Below, in pieces: positions 46,329 through 57,711 of a stretch of DNA of 64,000 nucleotides. Position 1 is the first letter of the stretch. Each line of letters opens with the position of its first letter. Source of the DNA: Platerodrilus igneus (lineage: Eukaryota > Arthropoda > Insecta > Coleoptera > Lycidae). Both the position numbers and the translations under genes were made by a program. The notes beneath the pieces were generated by a model. It saw nothing but the letters and a program-made list of their open reading frames with translations. It was not told the origin of the DNA and did no database searches. The DNA is taken from NCBI GenBank assembly GCA_036346225.1, contig JARFIW010001670.1, forward strand, positions 2,418,001 to 2,482,000, given 5' to 3'.

Positions 46329-46898
46329 AATGGTACGCGAAGGTGATTAAGCAACCTGACTGCTCGAAGATACCCCAATACTTAGATACTTGCCGAATCA
46401 GTAGTTTTTCAATTACTCTTATTGCACAATCAATATTTGTTGAGAACATTGCAAAACCAACACCTGTAGTTGCTTATAATAATCATTGGGTTTAAACAGA
46501 AACATTTTTTCATCATTAAGTTTTGCGTTTTGGAACTGATTGGACGCGTACCTCCATTAATTTATATTCTGATCTAACCTAAATATTTCCCTAAAATCCC
46601 CACAGCCTACGTCCTTCACTATCTGTTTGCAGTAGTCTAATCTAGGTCTATATCTACCTCTCTTTTTTCTTTTCTTTGTTTCTTATATATTCCGCACTAT
46701 TCCCTCAAGCCGTAGTGCGTGCCCTAATATACTCTTACATTCTTTACTATTTTCCACATATTTCCTTCTTCCCCTACCATTTCTAAAACCTCTTTGTTGT
46801 CAACTTTGTCTGTCCATGACATTTTCATCATACGTTTGTAGCACCACATTTCAAAGGCTTCTATCTTTTCCCGCTCCGCTTCTCCTACTGCCCACGTT

Positions 46899-47900
46899 TC
46901 ACAGCCGTAAAGTGTTGTACTCTACACATATGCTTTCAGCAATCTCTTCCTTTTTTGTATGCTTGTTATCTTTGAACGTAGTAGCTGCTTTTTTTGTTAC
47001 ATGCAGCAGGCCTTGTGCTAATCTTTTTTTTATATGCTTTACACTTTTTCCATCTTGCGTTATTTGATTTCCTAGGTAGCAGAAATCCGTAAACTCGTTT
47101 CCTATTTGTATTCTGGTTTTTGACTTAGTTACACCTCTTTCACATACTAGTACTTTAGTTTTATTTTTGTTAACTTTCATAATGCATCTCTCTGTTAGTA
47201 CTGTTTCTATTTCATTAAAAGCGACTTTTAAATTTTTTTTGCTAGATGTTAATACTGTTATATCATCTGCATATCTAAGCATATCAATCCTTTGTCACTA
47301 CATAATAATTCCAAATGTCTTTCTGCATTTGACAGTATTCATTGCCTGTTCGATATACAAGTTAAAAATGAACGGAAATAGTTTCAACCCTTCCTTAATA
47401 TTTACTTCTCTACGGTACTGCTGCTGTAATTCTATTGCAGCGGTTTACTCTTCATATAAGTTATGTACTATCTCTCTATCCCTATAACTCATTCCAATCG
47501 TTTTAAGTAATTGGAACATTTTTCCCATTTTACATTATCGAACACTTTTTCCAGATCTACAAAGCTTATGTACATTTTCTTTCTTTTCTATTGTTTTCTC
47601 AATTATCATCCTTATAGTTAAAACGACCTCCCGTGTTCCTCTGCTTCGCCTAAATCCAAATTGATCTTCTCCTAGTATTTCTTTAGTTTCTTTTTCTATC
47701 CAGCTTTGTACAATTCCAGTTAATATTTTTTACACGTGTGTTGTCAAACTTATTGTTCAAAAATTTTCACATCTATCCGCACCTTTCTTTTTTGGTATAT
47801 TGACTATGGTGTTATGTTTGATATTTTTGGATATTTCGTCTGTCTCATACACATACGCTGCAAGTTGGAAGAGACTTTCTGATACTGCTTGTTTAACGGT
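46899..47900 (-). pseudogene. LINE reverse transcriptase
   Basis: The best frame (46899-47282) starts LRYADDITVL, the YADD catalytic box, followed by KVNKNKTKVLV and CYLGNQITQDGKS and ending with KKAATTFKD. Upstream RT motifs continue in broken frames to about 47900. This motif order is typical of RTE-like endonuclease-RT proteins of insects. Confidence 0.8.
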
Positions 47901-47925
47901 TTTTAGAGTTTCTGTTTGTACCTAT

Positions 47926-48153
47926 CTATATTCGGCGCCTATTAGTTTTCTGATCCTTTAATGCTAATTCACTCACATCTCTAGGTATAGGATAGCCCAA
48001 GTCATCCCTTTCAATATCTGATTCCTGTTTTAGTGGTTCTAGTTCCAGTTCTGTATATGTTCGCCTTTCTTCAATTAAATTTAGAATATCCTTTGTTGTC
48101 CATGATTTCTTATTTTCTTTTTGTTTATACCTCAAAATATCTCTGGCCGCCAT
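47926..48153 (-). pseudogene. LINE linker between endonuclease and RT
   Basis: 75 residues, charged, with a helical look (LNLIEERRTY, LALKDQKTNRRR). The position between the endonuclease and RT of the same element supports the assignment. No independent function is known. Confidence 0.6.
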
Positions 48154-48279
48154 GTCTAAGCTAGATTTAATGTTATTTCACTCTGTTTCTACTTCCTTAG
48201 CATCAGAAATTTTTCCGGCGCTTTCAACAATTTGCTTGACTTTTTCTCAATTCCTTTGGGGCTGTCTTTATCTTAATCA

Positions 48280-49010
48280 TTTAGTTTCACAAAAACAAAG
48301 TGTGTTTCTCCGTTCGTTTTCTTAAATTATTAAGTTTAAACGCGGCTTTCCTAATTACCATGTAGTGGTCAGTGTTTATATCTGCTTTTATGTAACTTCT
48401 ACAGTCTTTCACTTGATTCCTAAGCCGTTGTATAACAAGATGTAATCTATTCAATATCTCCCTATGTCTCCTGGCATCTTCCATGTGAATCGTCTTCTAG
48501 CATGTTGTTGAAGTAATGTGATTGGGATGGTTAAATTGCTTTTGTCGCAAAATTCTACCAGTGTATATCTTCTGACGTTTCTCGTGTCTAAACCAAATAA
48601 GCCTACAGCCTCTCTTTTCCTACCCTAATCTACCACTGTATTAAAATCTCCAATACCTATTAAATTGTTATCTGCTTTAGCGAATTTTATTATGTCTCTG
48701 GCATCTTTGTAGATCACTTCTACCTTTTCCTCTCTGTAGCTAGAGGTGGGCATGTATAATTGCATTATTACTGTATTTACCGGCTTAGATTCTAATCCTA
48801 CCAAGAGTACTCGTTCGCTCTTTTGTAGTTTTCTACACGGTGGTGTACTATCTTTTTTTGCATAACTATCCCCTCACTCAAATTTCTTTGCTCTGATACT
48901 TATGAATTATCCTACGGTGCCCGCTTCAAAAATCCCCCGCGTCTCGCCACTGAACTTCGCTAATCCCTAAAATGTTTAAAGCTAACCTATTTATTTCAAT
49001 TTTCAAATTT
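48280..49010 (-). pseudogene. LINE APE-type endonuclease
   Basis: The minus strand contains LNILGISEVQWRD (N-terminal part), VIMQLYMPTSS, IGIGDFNTVV (the GDFN metal and base contact motif), VRRYTLVEFC and, near the C-terminal end, SYIKADINTDHYMVI, the (S/T)DH motif. Several stops and a frame change break it. Confidence 0.75.
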
Positions 49011-49400
49011 TCTTATCTACCTGCTTCATGCTTCTGACAACCACCTCTCCGACCAGCAAATTGTTTCAGACTTTTTTTTTGAACTTTCCAATCCCAAAGA
49101 TCCGAATGGAGTATTATTTTTACTCCGGAACACCATTTTAAGAGCAATTTGAGTACGCTGTGTATTTGTGACGTAATGTGGTGGTTTCCCGTTGCCTTCT
49201 ACATTTCAGTAGTGTCTTAGAGTGACATACCGACCTATATCATCTCTGCCACCGAAAGGGCAGCTGCTCTTTTTCTGGGACCTGTCTTGGTCTGGTACCT
49301 CACTAAAGATCCCCACCTATAGTTCGGCTCTTTAGCTCAGTGAAACACTCAAGCTACTCTATCCGTTCTAGCATTCTACAACTTTTTGAGGTGTAGGTAC

Positions 49401-50514
49401 GTTCAAAACAGCAGAACAGAGAAGATTCATCTAATATTATATAATTTTAACAGACCTCTAAAATATTGTTTTAGAAATATCATTTAAATTTTCAACTTTT
49501 AAAGGTTTCTAAATTTTAAAGGAATAGTTACAGATTAGGCGCCTTAATACGTATTCATTTTAAATTAAAACAATTACAATAGTTATATGATTTTAACAAG
49601 TTGTAAATATTGATGGTAACCCTCTTTAATAAAGAATAAAAAACTTACGTAGAGGATTCAGTAAACTAAAACATTCGAAACTGCGATTAAACGTACATTC
49701 GTTAATTGAAAGTTTTATCATAATGCAATAATAATGATTGCGGTAAAATCTCCTTAACCTAGTTACAGGTTAGGTTTAATTCTATAGAATATAAAAAGTT
49801 CGAATGATTTGTGGTAGTTGGTGTCATTCCACTGACAACCTTACATTATGTGGGCGTTGTATTACAAAAACACTAACGAAGTATTTATTACGGTATGAAT
49901 GTATTAATACATTTATTAAATACGAGTACACTAAGTGAAATATATATATATAATTATAGGTTCACCTCTTGGATAATATTAGCTATTGCTTTAATTGGTC
50001 TAATTAGATTCTTATTGTAAAATTTGTTGATATTGTTTTTGTTTATCTGTCGAAACAGCTTCTTATTGATGTTCATCGATTAAATTTTTCTGTCTGCAAT
50101 ATAACTGCCGATTTAAAAATGAATAACTTATTTGTTTGCTTAGACGATGCAGTTATGGAAGACTCCTTTTTAAAACAATAAATCTTACAGTAAAATACAA
50201 TATTTCTTTTTTACTGCCTATTTATTTTTGTAAAAACACAAATTAAAGTATTCAAAATGAATATTTCTTTTACTTAATTTATGCCCTTACTTTATTCCAG
50301 TTTAATAAAAAACACTTGTCTAAAACTGTTTTTTAATAGCCTTACTACACCATTTATTTGGCACTACTTCAGTCGAATAATGAAGCACATTACACCACTA
50401 GTGAACTAATGTAAAATATTACCTCACCAATGGAATTTAGAAAAATATATTACAGTTTAAAACGAATAGGTTTACCAATTTAACAATTAATAAATATTTT
50501 AAATTACTTCTACC

Positions 50515-50517
<3 letters not shown>
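49401..50517. other. No gene seen
   Basis: AT-rich sequence without recognisable coding or RNA signals. Confidence 0.45.

Positions 50518-50571
<54 letters not shown>
50518..50571. repeat. TA microsatellite
   Basis: Uninterrupted AT dinucleotides. The apparent Ile/Tyr-rich open frame across it is a product of the repeat. Confidence 0.95.
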
Positions 50572-50572
<1 letters not shown>

Positions 50573-50711
50573 CTCTTGAGGAAAAATATAACATTAACAC
50601 TTCCAGCTATAAATCTCACTATATAATTATGCTATAGTTGCAAATTCATTTCCATTTCATTTCTATTTTTTTTTAAAGCGTACTTTTTATTTTTTTAAAA
50701 TAATAACTACA

Positions 50712-52508
50712 TTACATACATATACAATTAGTTAAAATAAAAACATTACAATATTCGTTCATAGAATAATAAATATGCCTGTGTCTCAAGGACTTTTTTT
50801 CAGGCACTTCTGAAATATTTGAGTCATTAATATAATACCATTTTCCCATTGAAATGTCAGTATTACTTTTTGTGGTTTTGCGTTGTGAAAACAATAAATG
50901 TTTTTTATTTTTAGGTAGGAATTGCCAACGGTGACTGTCGTTATCTAACGTCGTTCTTACTTTTACATATGCGACATAGTGTCCATGATGAATAGAACCG
51001 TTATGCTGTATAACTCCGTATAATGTGTATAATACTTTGGATTGATTAAAGTTCAGCCCTTGAAGGTTTTGACATTCTTTTAAGTAAAATGGTGTTAAAT
51101 CCAGTAATATAGGGAACGATACTTGGTCATTCAATTTTGTTGACCGAAATCTTAGGGTTTGAAATCTTTTTAAATGTAAAATCAATACAGGAGGTGGAAT
51201 GTTGATTAAAATTTGCTTAATGGCATTGGTATAAACATTTTTTTTATCAGGTCCAACTTGTCTCTTTGTGCACCAATCACAGACTATTTTATTATTTCCA
51301 GTAAGTAACTCACATGCAGTAAATTGGTTTAAACAAGATTGCACGCAGTAATCAGTTTTTTCACATTGACATTTTGGCACTATAGTATTTCTATATGTAT
51401 CGTTTATATAATGTTTTTTATCTGTTTTTTCATCTTTGTATATATCAAAATCTCCATAGACATTATGTATTTTCTTGCTGTCATTAAATAAGGGTGTATT
51501 TCTGTCGATGGTATCTTCTCTATTAATGTAAGATTGGCCTTTTGGACTGCTTTCTTTAGATTCTTCAATTCGGCTGGTGACAGTTTGGTTGCCAGTAGAT
51601 CCTACTTGATTAGAGCACTTTTGTTGTTTTCTGTGAGATTCTTTAATTATAAGTTTTTCTTTCTTTATTTGGTGTTGTGATGATTTATGTTCGTCAAATT
51701 CTTTTATTTTGTGATGAAATAATGGAGAAATTTGTTTTCTGATATTGGCAAGCTCAGATCAAGGAAGGGTTCATCTCGATGTGAAATGTGGTTGCAATCT
51801 TGGCACTGAATTGTACTAATTAATGTGCCTCGAAATACCTGTTCAGTGGGTAATAATAGCTCAAAGTTCTGCTGTTCATAAATTTGTATACCTTCTCTAT
51901 ATTTTCAATACACGATGGATTTATTTTTAGATTTAGTTCCGTTTTTGTAAAATTACTGCTTGATAATTTCTTAAATGATCTTCACGTATTGCTTCTAATA
52001 GATGTCGTAGCAATTCATGTGAGTCGTGTTGTTTGTTTCAGCAAACTGTGGCATTGTTTGCTTAAGTTTTGAAAGCAGTATACTGGGGTTATATATTTCT
52101 GGTTTACCATTTAGTAATTCTTTTAGCGTTTGTGCTAAAATGTGTTTTAAAGGGTGCCCTTTTTCCAAAGCTTCATCAAATGAATTAGGTAATTGGAAAT
52201 ATTGTTCTGAATTTGAATTTTCAAGAAGTAATTGTAATAAGTATGGTGTTTGTCCGAGACATTGTATAACGGAATTGAAAAAGCAAGTATTGCCTAAATT
52301 TTTTAAACCACGTGTTTTTGGAAAATTTACATTAAGTTGTTTTTGTATTTTTGTTTCTCCCATTTTTTTATCTTTAATACTTTCTCTTTTGGATGTGAAT
52401 TCATTATTCATTGTATTGTTTGTTTTTGAAACATTAACGTTTTCCTTTAGGTTGTTTATAGTAAGAGATCTATGGTCATTCTTCTGGTTTCTAATTAAAT
52501 CTGAGTAA
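50712..52508 (-). pseudogene. USP16/USP45-like ubiquitin-specific protease, catalytic region, broken
   Basis: Ubiquitin-specific protease homology on the minus strand. The Cys box is GLKNLGNTCFFNSVIQCL (near 52300), with the catalytic Cys in NTCFFN. Next come HDSHELLRHLLEAIRED, FRGTLISTIQCQDC, EPFLDLSLP, then a charged insert and a CXC/CX2C zinc region. The His box follows: LHLKRF, then FPILLDLTPF, YGVIQHNG, HHGHYVAYVKVR and WYYINDS. The insert and DLTPF-type segment suit USP16/45 best. Frame breaks occur near 52030, 51900 and 51740, and the N-terminal zinc-finger UBP domain is absent. No introns are evident. It is probably a retrocopy or truncated gene; assembly errors could explain some breaks. 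Confidence 0.8.
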
Positions 52509-52529
52509 AATAAATCAGATACATGTTTT

Positions 52530-55153
52530 TAGTGTACGTGTTATTATCTAAAGATTTTGAGGGTAAAAAAGAAAATTCTTTTAGATTTTTAGATGGTGGG
52601 ATTGTTCCGAGAACAGAAATAGCGTTTCTTTTTGAAATGATAAAGCAATCTTTTGTAACAGGAAGTCAGTCGCTCTATTGTCGTATGTATTGTGTGTAAT
52701 TCTTTTACCTATTTCTTTTAAGAATTTTAATCCTACTTCTCCAAAGGTTCCGAAGGTTTCGATCGAAACTGGATAAAATAGATAAAGATCTGATAAGGAA
52801 GAATATTTTTTTAATTTTATGTTTTCTCCGGTAATTGCTGCAGAACCGGGTTTATGTGAACAAGCAGTTACATGTGAGGGAGCAAGTGTGTCACAACAAG
52901 TAAAATCCCAAATTGCTGCTTTCCCTAACTTCCATGGTATTAAACTAATTCCGTTTGGCTTTTTGCCGTCATCTCTGAATAAATAATAAGGTTCAAGGAT
53001 AGAAAGAACGTCAGCCGAAACTAGCGCTCGTTTAATTAGGTCATTTATGATATTATGACGTACGTGACGGCCTGAGCTAAGACGACAACTAAGTCCATGA
53101 ATAGCTAATTCATTTACTTTAGTTCCGCAGATGCATGTATGTGGCGTGCATAACTTCGCGCCTAATCTAAGTCCTGCGGCAATTCTAAAAGAATTGTTGT
53201 CTAATAAAGTCCCTAATGAAGCCGACGGTAGGGCTTCTAGCCAAATACCTCAGTATTTTGATGAAACTGCAAGAATGCGTGCCTTATGTATATGATTTGA
53301 AGCAGATTCAAGCATATTTTTTGAAGCAATATCTAATAGAGGTATGTCCCATTCTTTCTGGATAGATTTGTTGTGTGTTATATTAGTTATTTTTGTTTTA
53401 GATTTCCATAAATTTTCTGTCTCTAAATGTAGAGTTTCGTTCGGAACATTTTCGAAATTTAAAAAGATATTTTGAATTAGAAGCCAGGATGCATTAATTG
53501 AAGATAAAAATGTTGGTAACGCAAGTGAATGGGCCGTTCGGATTCCTAGCCCACCTTTTTTAATAGGTAATGAAGCTTGTGCCCATTCGGTTGGATTAAG
53601 TTTGATGTTTAGGATTTCCTCTAGAGTATTGTGTAGTAAATTGTAGAAGAAACTTAATATGTCCGGGTATATCCAGGTTGGACTACATCTTAGAATGTAT
53701 GTCAGTTTGGGAATGGCAAAGCAATTTTTAAGTAGGAAGAATGATATATGCGACGGGATCATATTGGATCGTAGTCGATCGGCCATTATTGATACTGAAT
53801 CAATTTTTTTATTTATACAGTTGGAGATTGATTCTGCACAAAGAGGTGCTCCAAGTAGGGTCCAATTATTTTTATCTGGTATGGCAATATTTGGGGCAAT
53901 AGAGTTGAATAGCTCTTGAATGTATTTTCTATTCTTTGGTGAAATGTTTAGTAATTCGCATTTTTCAAAATTAATTTCTAATCCTATAGATTTGGAATTT
54001 TCAATTATTGTTTTAAAGTTCTCAAAAACTGATATAATATTGCCGCCGATGCAACCATCGTCTAAATACCATACATTAAACTCTGTGTTTATACATTTAA
54101 TTAAGTCGTTAATTGCTAAACAAAATAGGGGCGGTCCTAGCGGATCTCCTTGTTGTAGTCCCCTTTCTGAATAAATGATATTTTTGTCAAAAGAGAGAAA
54201 CGAAGAGTGTTCATAGCATTGTCTTATATAGGCGGACAAATTTGGAGTATGTTTATGAATTTTATCAAAATTGTATGTCTATGTATCGAATTAAAAGCGT
54301 TTTTAAAGTCTATTTTCAATAATATTTTTTCTTCCTGAAAGTTATTTAAACATATGCGAGCAGCGTGAGCTACAATTTCGCACCCATTTAGGGTTGCAAA
54401 ACCGAATTGTAATGGTCTAAATAATTTCCCTAAGTTTTCATTTATGTGTTTACAGCATATTTTAGATGTTAACCTACGGTAGACAGTACCTATTGCAATC
54501 GGTCTAATCCCACCATCTTTCTTTTTTATAGCGCATAATGATGCTCCGTATAAAATTGGGCATATGTCGTTTGTTATATTTCCAGCTAGCATCAGATTAC
54601 ATAATGATGTTATTGATTTCAAAAGATTCTGTGCATGAATCCCTGTTGAAAAACTTATAAGGTCTTGTAGGTGTGAGGGGCGAAGTGAATCCATACCACC
54701 AGCCGAGCTGGTTTTGAAGGATTTTATTGCCAATAGAGTATCTTTATCGGAAATGACTAAATTACAATGTGTGTCGAAGTTTGGGTATGTTGTGGTAGAT
54801 TTTGGATGTTTTAATTTAAAATTTTCAAGTGTAGCGTTGACATAATCTGAAAAGGTTTCATTTGAACACAAACTTTTGATAGCAGATGATAGGTCACCAT
54901 CTGAAACTTTTGAAATGACTTTTTTTGATATCCATTTATTAAGTAAAACTTTATTTTTGTATGAGTCTCAACTTGAACTGGAATAGAATATTTTTTTATA
55001 TTATCTAAAATTTTTTTTGTAACGGTATCTGATTTATTTTTTGATCGTAAATTTGGAATAGCCAATATTTTATATGGGAACAGAAAAAGGTCTTTCCAAG
55101 CTGACGCTGAATTTAATTTTACACATTCATCTATGACTTCAGTTAATTTCATA
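52530..55153 (-). pseudogene. Non-LTR RT with restriction-like endonuclease tail, clade uncertain
   Basis: Frames 54811-55153, 54224-54871 and 53250-54239 give one RT: an N-terminal WKDLFLFP segment, FGFATLNGCEIVAHAAR, LLKIDFKNAFNS (catalytic Asp), GLQQGDPLGP, and WYLDDG with the two Asp. A lone in-frame TGA near 53250 precedes the tail. The tail (52560-53250) has a Cys/His cluster (LCTPHTCICG...HGLSC), GRHVRHNIINDLIKRAL, KKPNGISLIPW and IWDFTCCDTLA. The tail resembles restriction-like endonucleases; the usual Asp of a PDG box is Asn here. The 5' end is cut at the Penelope palindrome. Confidence 0.7.
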
Positions 55154-55753
55154 GCAATCGCGATCATTTCAAGAAATAAGCGTTTTTTTATAGCTAGTTT
55201 CTCTGAATATAATTCTGGTGTCATCATAATTCATAGTGTGACCTGTATCAATTACATGGGAAGCTAGCGCGCATGTTTTTCTGTTCAGATTGCAATCACT
55301 TTTGTGTGAGGTTAGTCTTGTAGATAACCAATTTGATGTCTGTCCAACATACCTACCATTACAGTTATGACAGGGTATACTGTAGACTACTCCTGACTGT
55401 CGGGGTGTAGGCGTGTGGTCTTTAAGACTACTATATAATACCCTATCTAAAGTTATAATTGGTTTTTTGATAAGTTTGATGTTTTTGACCACACACCTAC
55501 ACCCCGACAGTCAGGAGTAGTCTACAGTATACCCTGTCATAACTGTAATGGTAGGTATGTTGGACAGACATCAAATTGGTTATCTACAAGACTAACCTCA
55601 CACAAAAGTGATTGCAATCTGAACAAAAAAACATGCGCGCTAGCTTCCCATGTAATTGATACAGGTCACACTATGAATTATGATGACACCAGAATTATAT
55701 TTAGAGAAACTAGCTATAAAAAACGCTTATTTCTTGAAATGATCGCGATTGCT
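55153..55753. repeat. Head-to-head palindrome of Penelope-like endonuclease segments
   Basis: The left arm 55153-55420 and right arm 55487-55753 are near-identical inverted copies (268 and 267 bp) around a 66-bp spacer. Each arm encodes the same GIY-YIG segment pointing outward. Few differences are seen (for example G/A at 55411 compared with its partner), so the event is recent or the arms are homogenised. The left arm joins the RT at 52530-55153; the right arm continues into a normal Penelope 3' end. Confidence 0.88.
55169..55492 (-). pseudogene. GIY-YIG endonuclease fragment (left palindrome arm)
   Basis: 107 residues including VVYSIPCHNCNGRYVGQT (GIY-YIG with the CX2C insertion), LSTRL with the catalytic Arg, SHKSD and CALASHVIDTGH. 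The first 25 residues come from the spacer. Its C-terminal part is lost where the palindrome ends and RT sequence begins. Confidence 0.8.
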
Positions 55754-55860
55754 CTCGAAGAAAATCCTATAAATAAAAAAACAGACACACAAAATTTAAA
55801 CAATATTTATTCATATCTTATAACAATAATAAAGAATAAAAATAAATCCAAACTTATATA
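55502..55860 (+). pseudogene. GIY-YIG endonuclease, C-terminal domain of a Penelope-like element
   Basis: The right-arm copy of the same domain continues past the palindrome: RLFLEMIAIA (catalytic Glu), then NPINKKTD, LNNIYSYL and a stop after KSKLI. This is a full-length endonuclease domain of about 120 residues, but without RT in front of it. It differs in sequence from the 9485 and 20102 family, so at least two Penelope families are present. Confidence 0.85.
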
Positions 55861-56177
55861 AAACTATCATACTATACAAATTTATAACACTTTTGGTACA
55901 ATACGATTAGCTTTAATTTTTAAAAACTAGTATAACACTTTTTAGTTTCTATTTTTATTTTTATCAAGACCTATAATAACTATGTTACTTTATTTAATTA
56001 ATATCTTTACTACATTAACTTTAACTTTAATTTTGCATATACTTATAAGAAACTTTTAAATGTACGCGTATGAACAAAAACCTGTCCATGTCATATAGAT
56101 GTCATTTAATGTTTATATAATTGTAAACTTTATAATCGTAAGTAACCTATATAATTTTATCATATAAATGTTAAATT

Positions 56178-56247
56178 ATAAACTTCTAGTATCCTGATGA
56201 AGAAAATATACATTTTCGAAAGCTTGAAATGGTTATAAGAAGTTTAT
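56178..56247 (+). ncRNA. Hammerhead ribozyme (type I) in Penelope-like 3' region
   Basis: All parts are in order. Stem I is ATAAACTTCT (56178-56187) with AGAAGTTTAT (56238-56247), ten perfect pairs. The core CTGATGA is at 56194-56200. Stem II is GAAAAT-ATAC-ATTTTC (56202-56217). GAAA is at 56218-56221. Stem III is minimal, AGC with GTT (one G-U), followed by A at 56235 as the cleavage base (UUA fits the NUH rule). Short stem III is typical of hammerheads in Penelope-like elements. It lies about 320 bp after the endonuclease stop. Confidence 0.7.
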
Positions 56248-56292
56248 ATTAAATCCATGCCTAATCTGACTGTATCCCCAATATTTATCTTG

Positions 56293-56294
<2 letters not shown>

Positions 56295-56330
<36 letters not shown>
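56295..56330. repeat. TA microsatellite
   Basis: A TA run just beyond the Penelope-like copy. Confidence 0.9.
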
Positions 56331-56337
<7 letters not shown>

Positions 56338-57711
56338 TGTGGATAAGGGTCATCGGAAGGCCAAATAGCACTATACCTTAAATATACAACACTGCGAACC
56401 TCAACAAAATCAGAGAAGAGTATTTGAAATAGCTTGAATAATGTAAATATTCGTTTTCATAGTAACGTACTTATTAAAAACACTCAATATATTAAATATA
56501 AATTTATAAACCCGTAATTGAAGGAGTTTCATTTTAATTACGTAACTGAATCGTGTTTTTAGATAAAGATAATGATATGTTCCACGCATAAAATACGTTT
56601 TTCCAAGAGCTTCATACATAAAGTACTCATTCATAAATGGATTACGAAAAATGCATAATTGTTATAGAATATTTCATTTGATAGTGTTGACATTGAAAGG
56701 AAGATTAGCATTTTCAGCCGCGTAAACAAACACGTTCCAAAAGAATTTCAGTTTGCAATTAATAAGTTTTAAGGAAAACTGCGAACATAGTATTTTATTT
56801 TAATTTCAATTCATAACAAGCATATTAAAAGTATTTAGATGTGCCTTGAACTTCTAGAAAAATCCATTAATAGTAAAGGTCAATGAACGTTCAAATTATA
56901 AGTTATAATAGAAGATCAAACAATTGACGACAACCATAAATCAAGCGGCAAAATCGTAAAAATGAGACGAATCACAGCAGCAGATCTTGAAGGTAAGATA
57001 TAACGCGTCGGTAAATGAAACTAGTCAGCAGCTTCGGGCTATTTAACGCCATATTTTGTAAACGCTGCATTATTCAGGACGATTTTAGATCTTACGTATA
57101 TAACGGGTCCCTATTTTTCAAGCAATGAAAACGTAGAAGTAAAACAAGACTTAACTCGATTATTCTAGAAGCGTGACATTGCAGAGCTCGGTTCTATAAA
57201 ACAAATTAGAAGAGGATCAAGCAGGCAAATAATGGTCATTTGTTCAATACTAATTTTAAACGTCACCTTGTTAGTCTAATATCAAGTGATATCTAGTAGT
57301 AAACAGACGACTTTAATTGACGACTTTAAAGGTTTACTGCCATCTTGTAGTAAAATTTTCAAGTACGTTAAAATGGTTTCAAAATTAGAAATAAATGGAC
57401 GATAATGAACTACAGCAAGATAAAGTTTTAATTTTAACGATAGCTTATATGAAACTGGAATGGTACTTTATTGTAAATTGATGATAAATTTTAAGCGATT
57501 TGGACAATCTTAGTATATGGATTGAAAATACAATTTAAATGTTTGATGGTATTTAATGGAAAAATTTCAACGATGTGAAATAAGAACGGTCAGTATTATT
57601 TACACCCTAAAATATAGATCACATTGTTTTAAAATTTTAAAAAGGACATTTTTATTAATTAAGTTACGCAAAATTTTGTGTGGCAGGCTTTATGTGAGAA
57701 TTTTACAAGTA
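56331..57711. other. No gene seen
   Basis: AT-rich sequence without recognised coding or repeats. Confidence 0.45.

Larger units (their letters stand above)
46515..49400 (-). mobile_element. LINE with APE endonuclease and RT (RTE-like), nearly full length
   Basis: About 2.9 kb on the minus strand. From right to left: a 5' region (49030-49400) with GGCAACGGGAAACCACC, an APE-type endonuclease (48280-49010), a linker (47926-48153), RT (46899-47900) and a C-terminal tail with degenerate 3' end (46515-46890). Many stops and frameshifts make it inactive. The family also left the fragment at 37440-38003. Confidence 0.8.

Noticed and set aside
50437..50619. Open frame with an Ile-Tyr run
   Set aside because: A product of the TA microsatellite.
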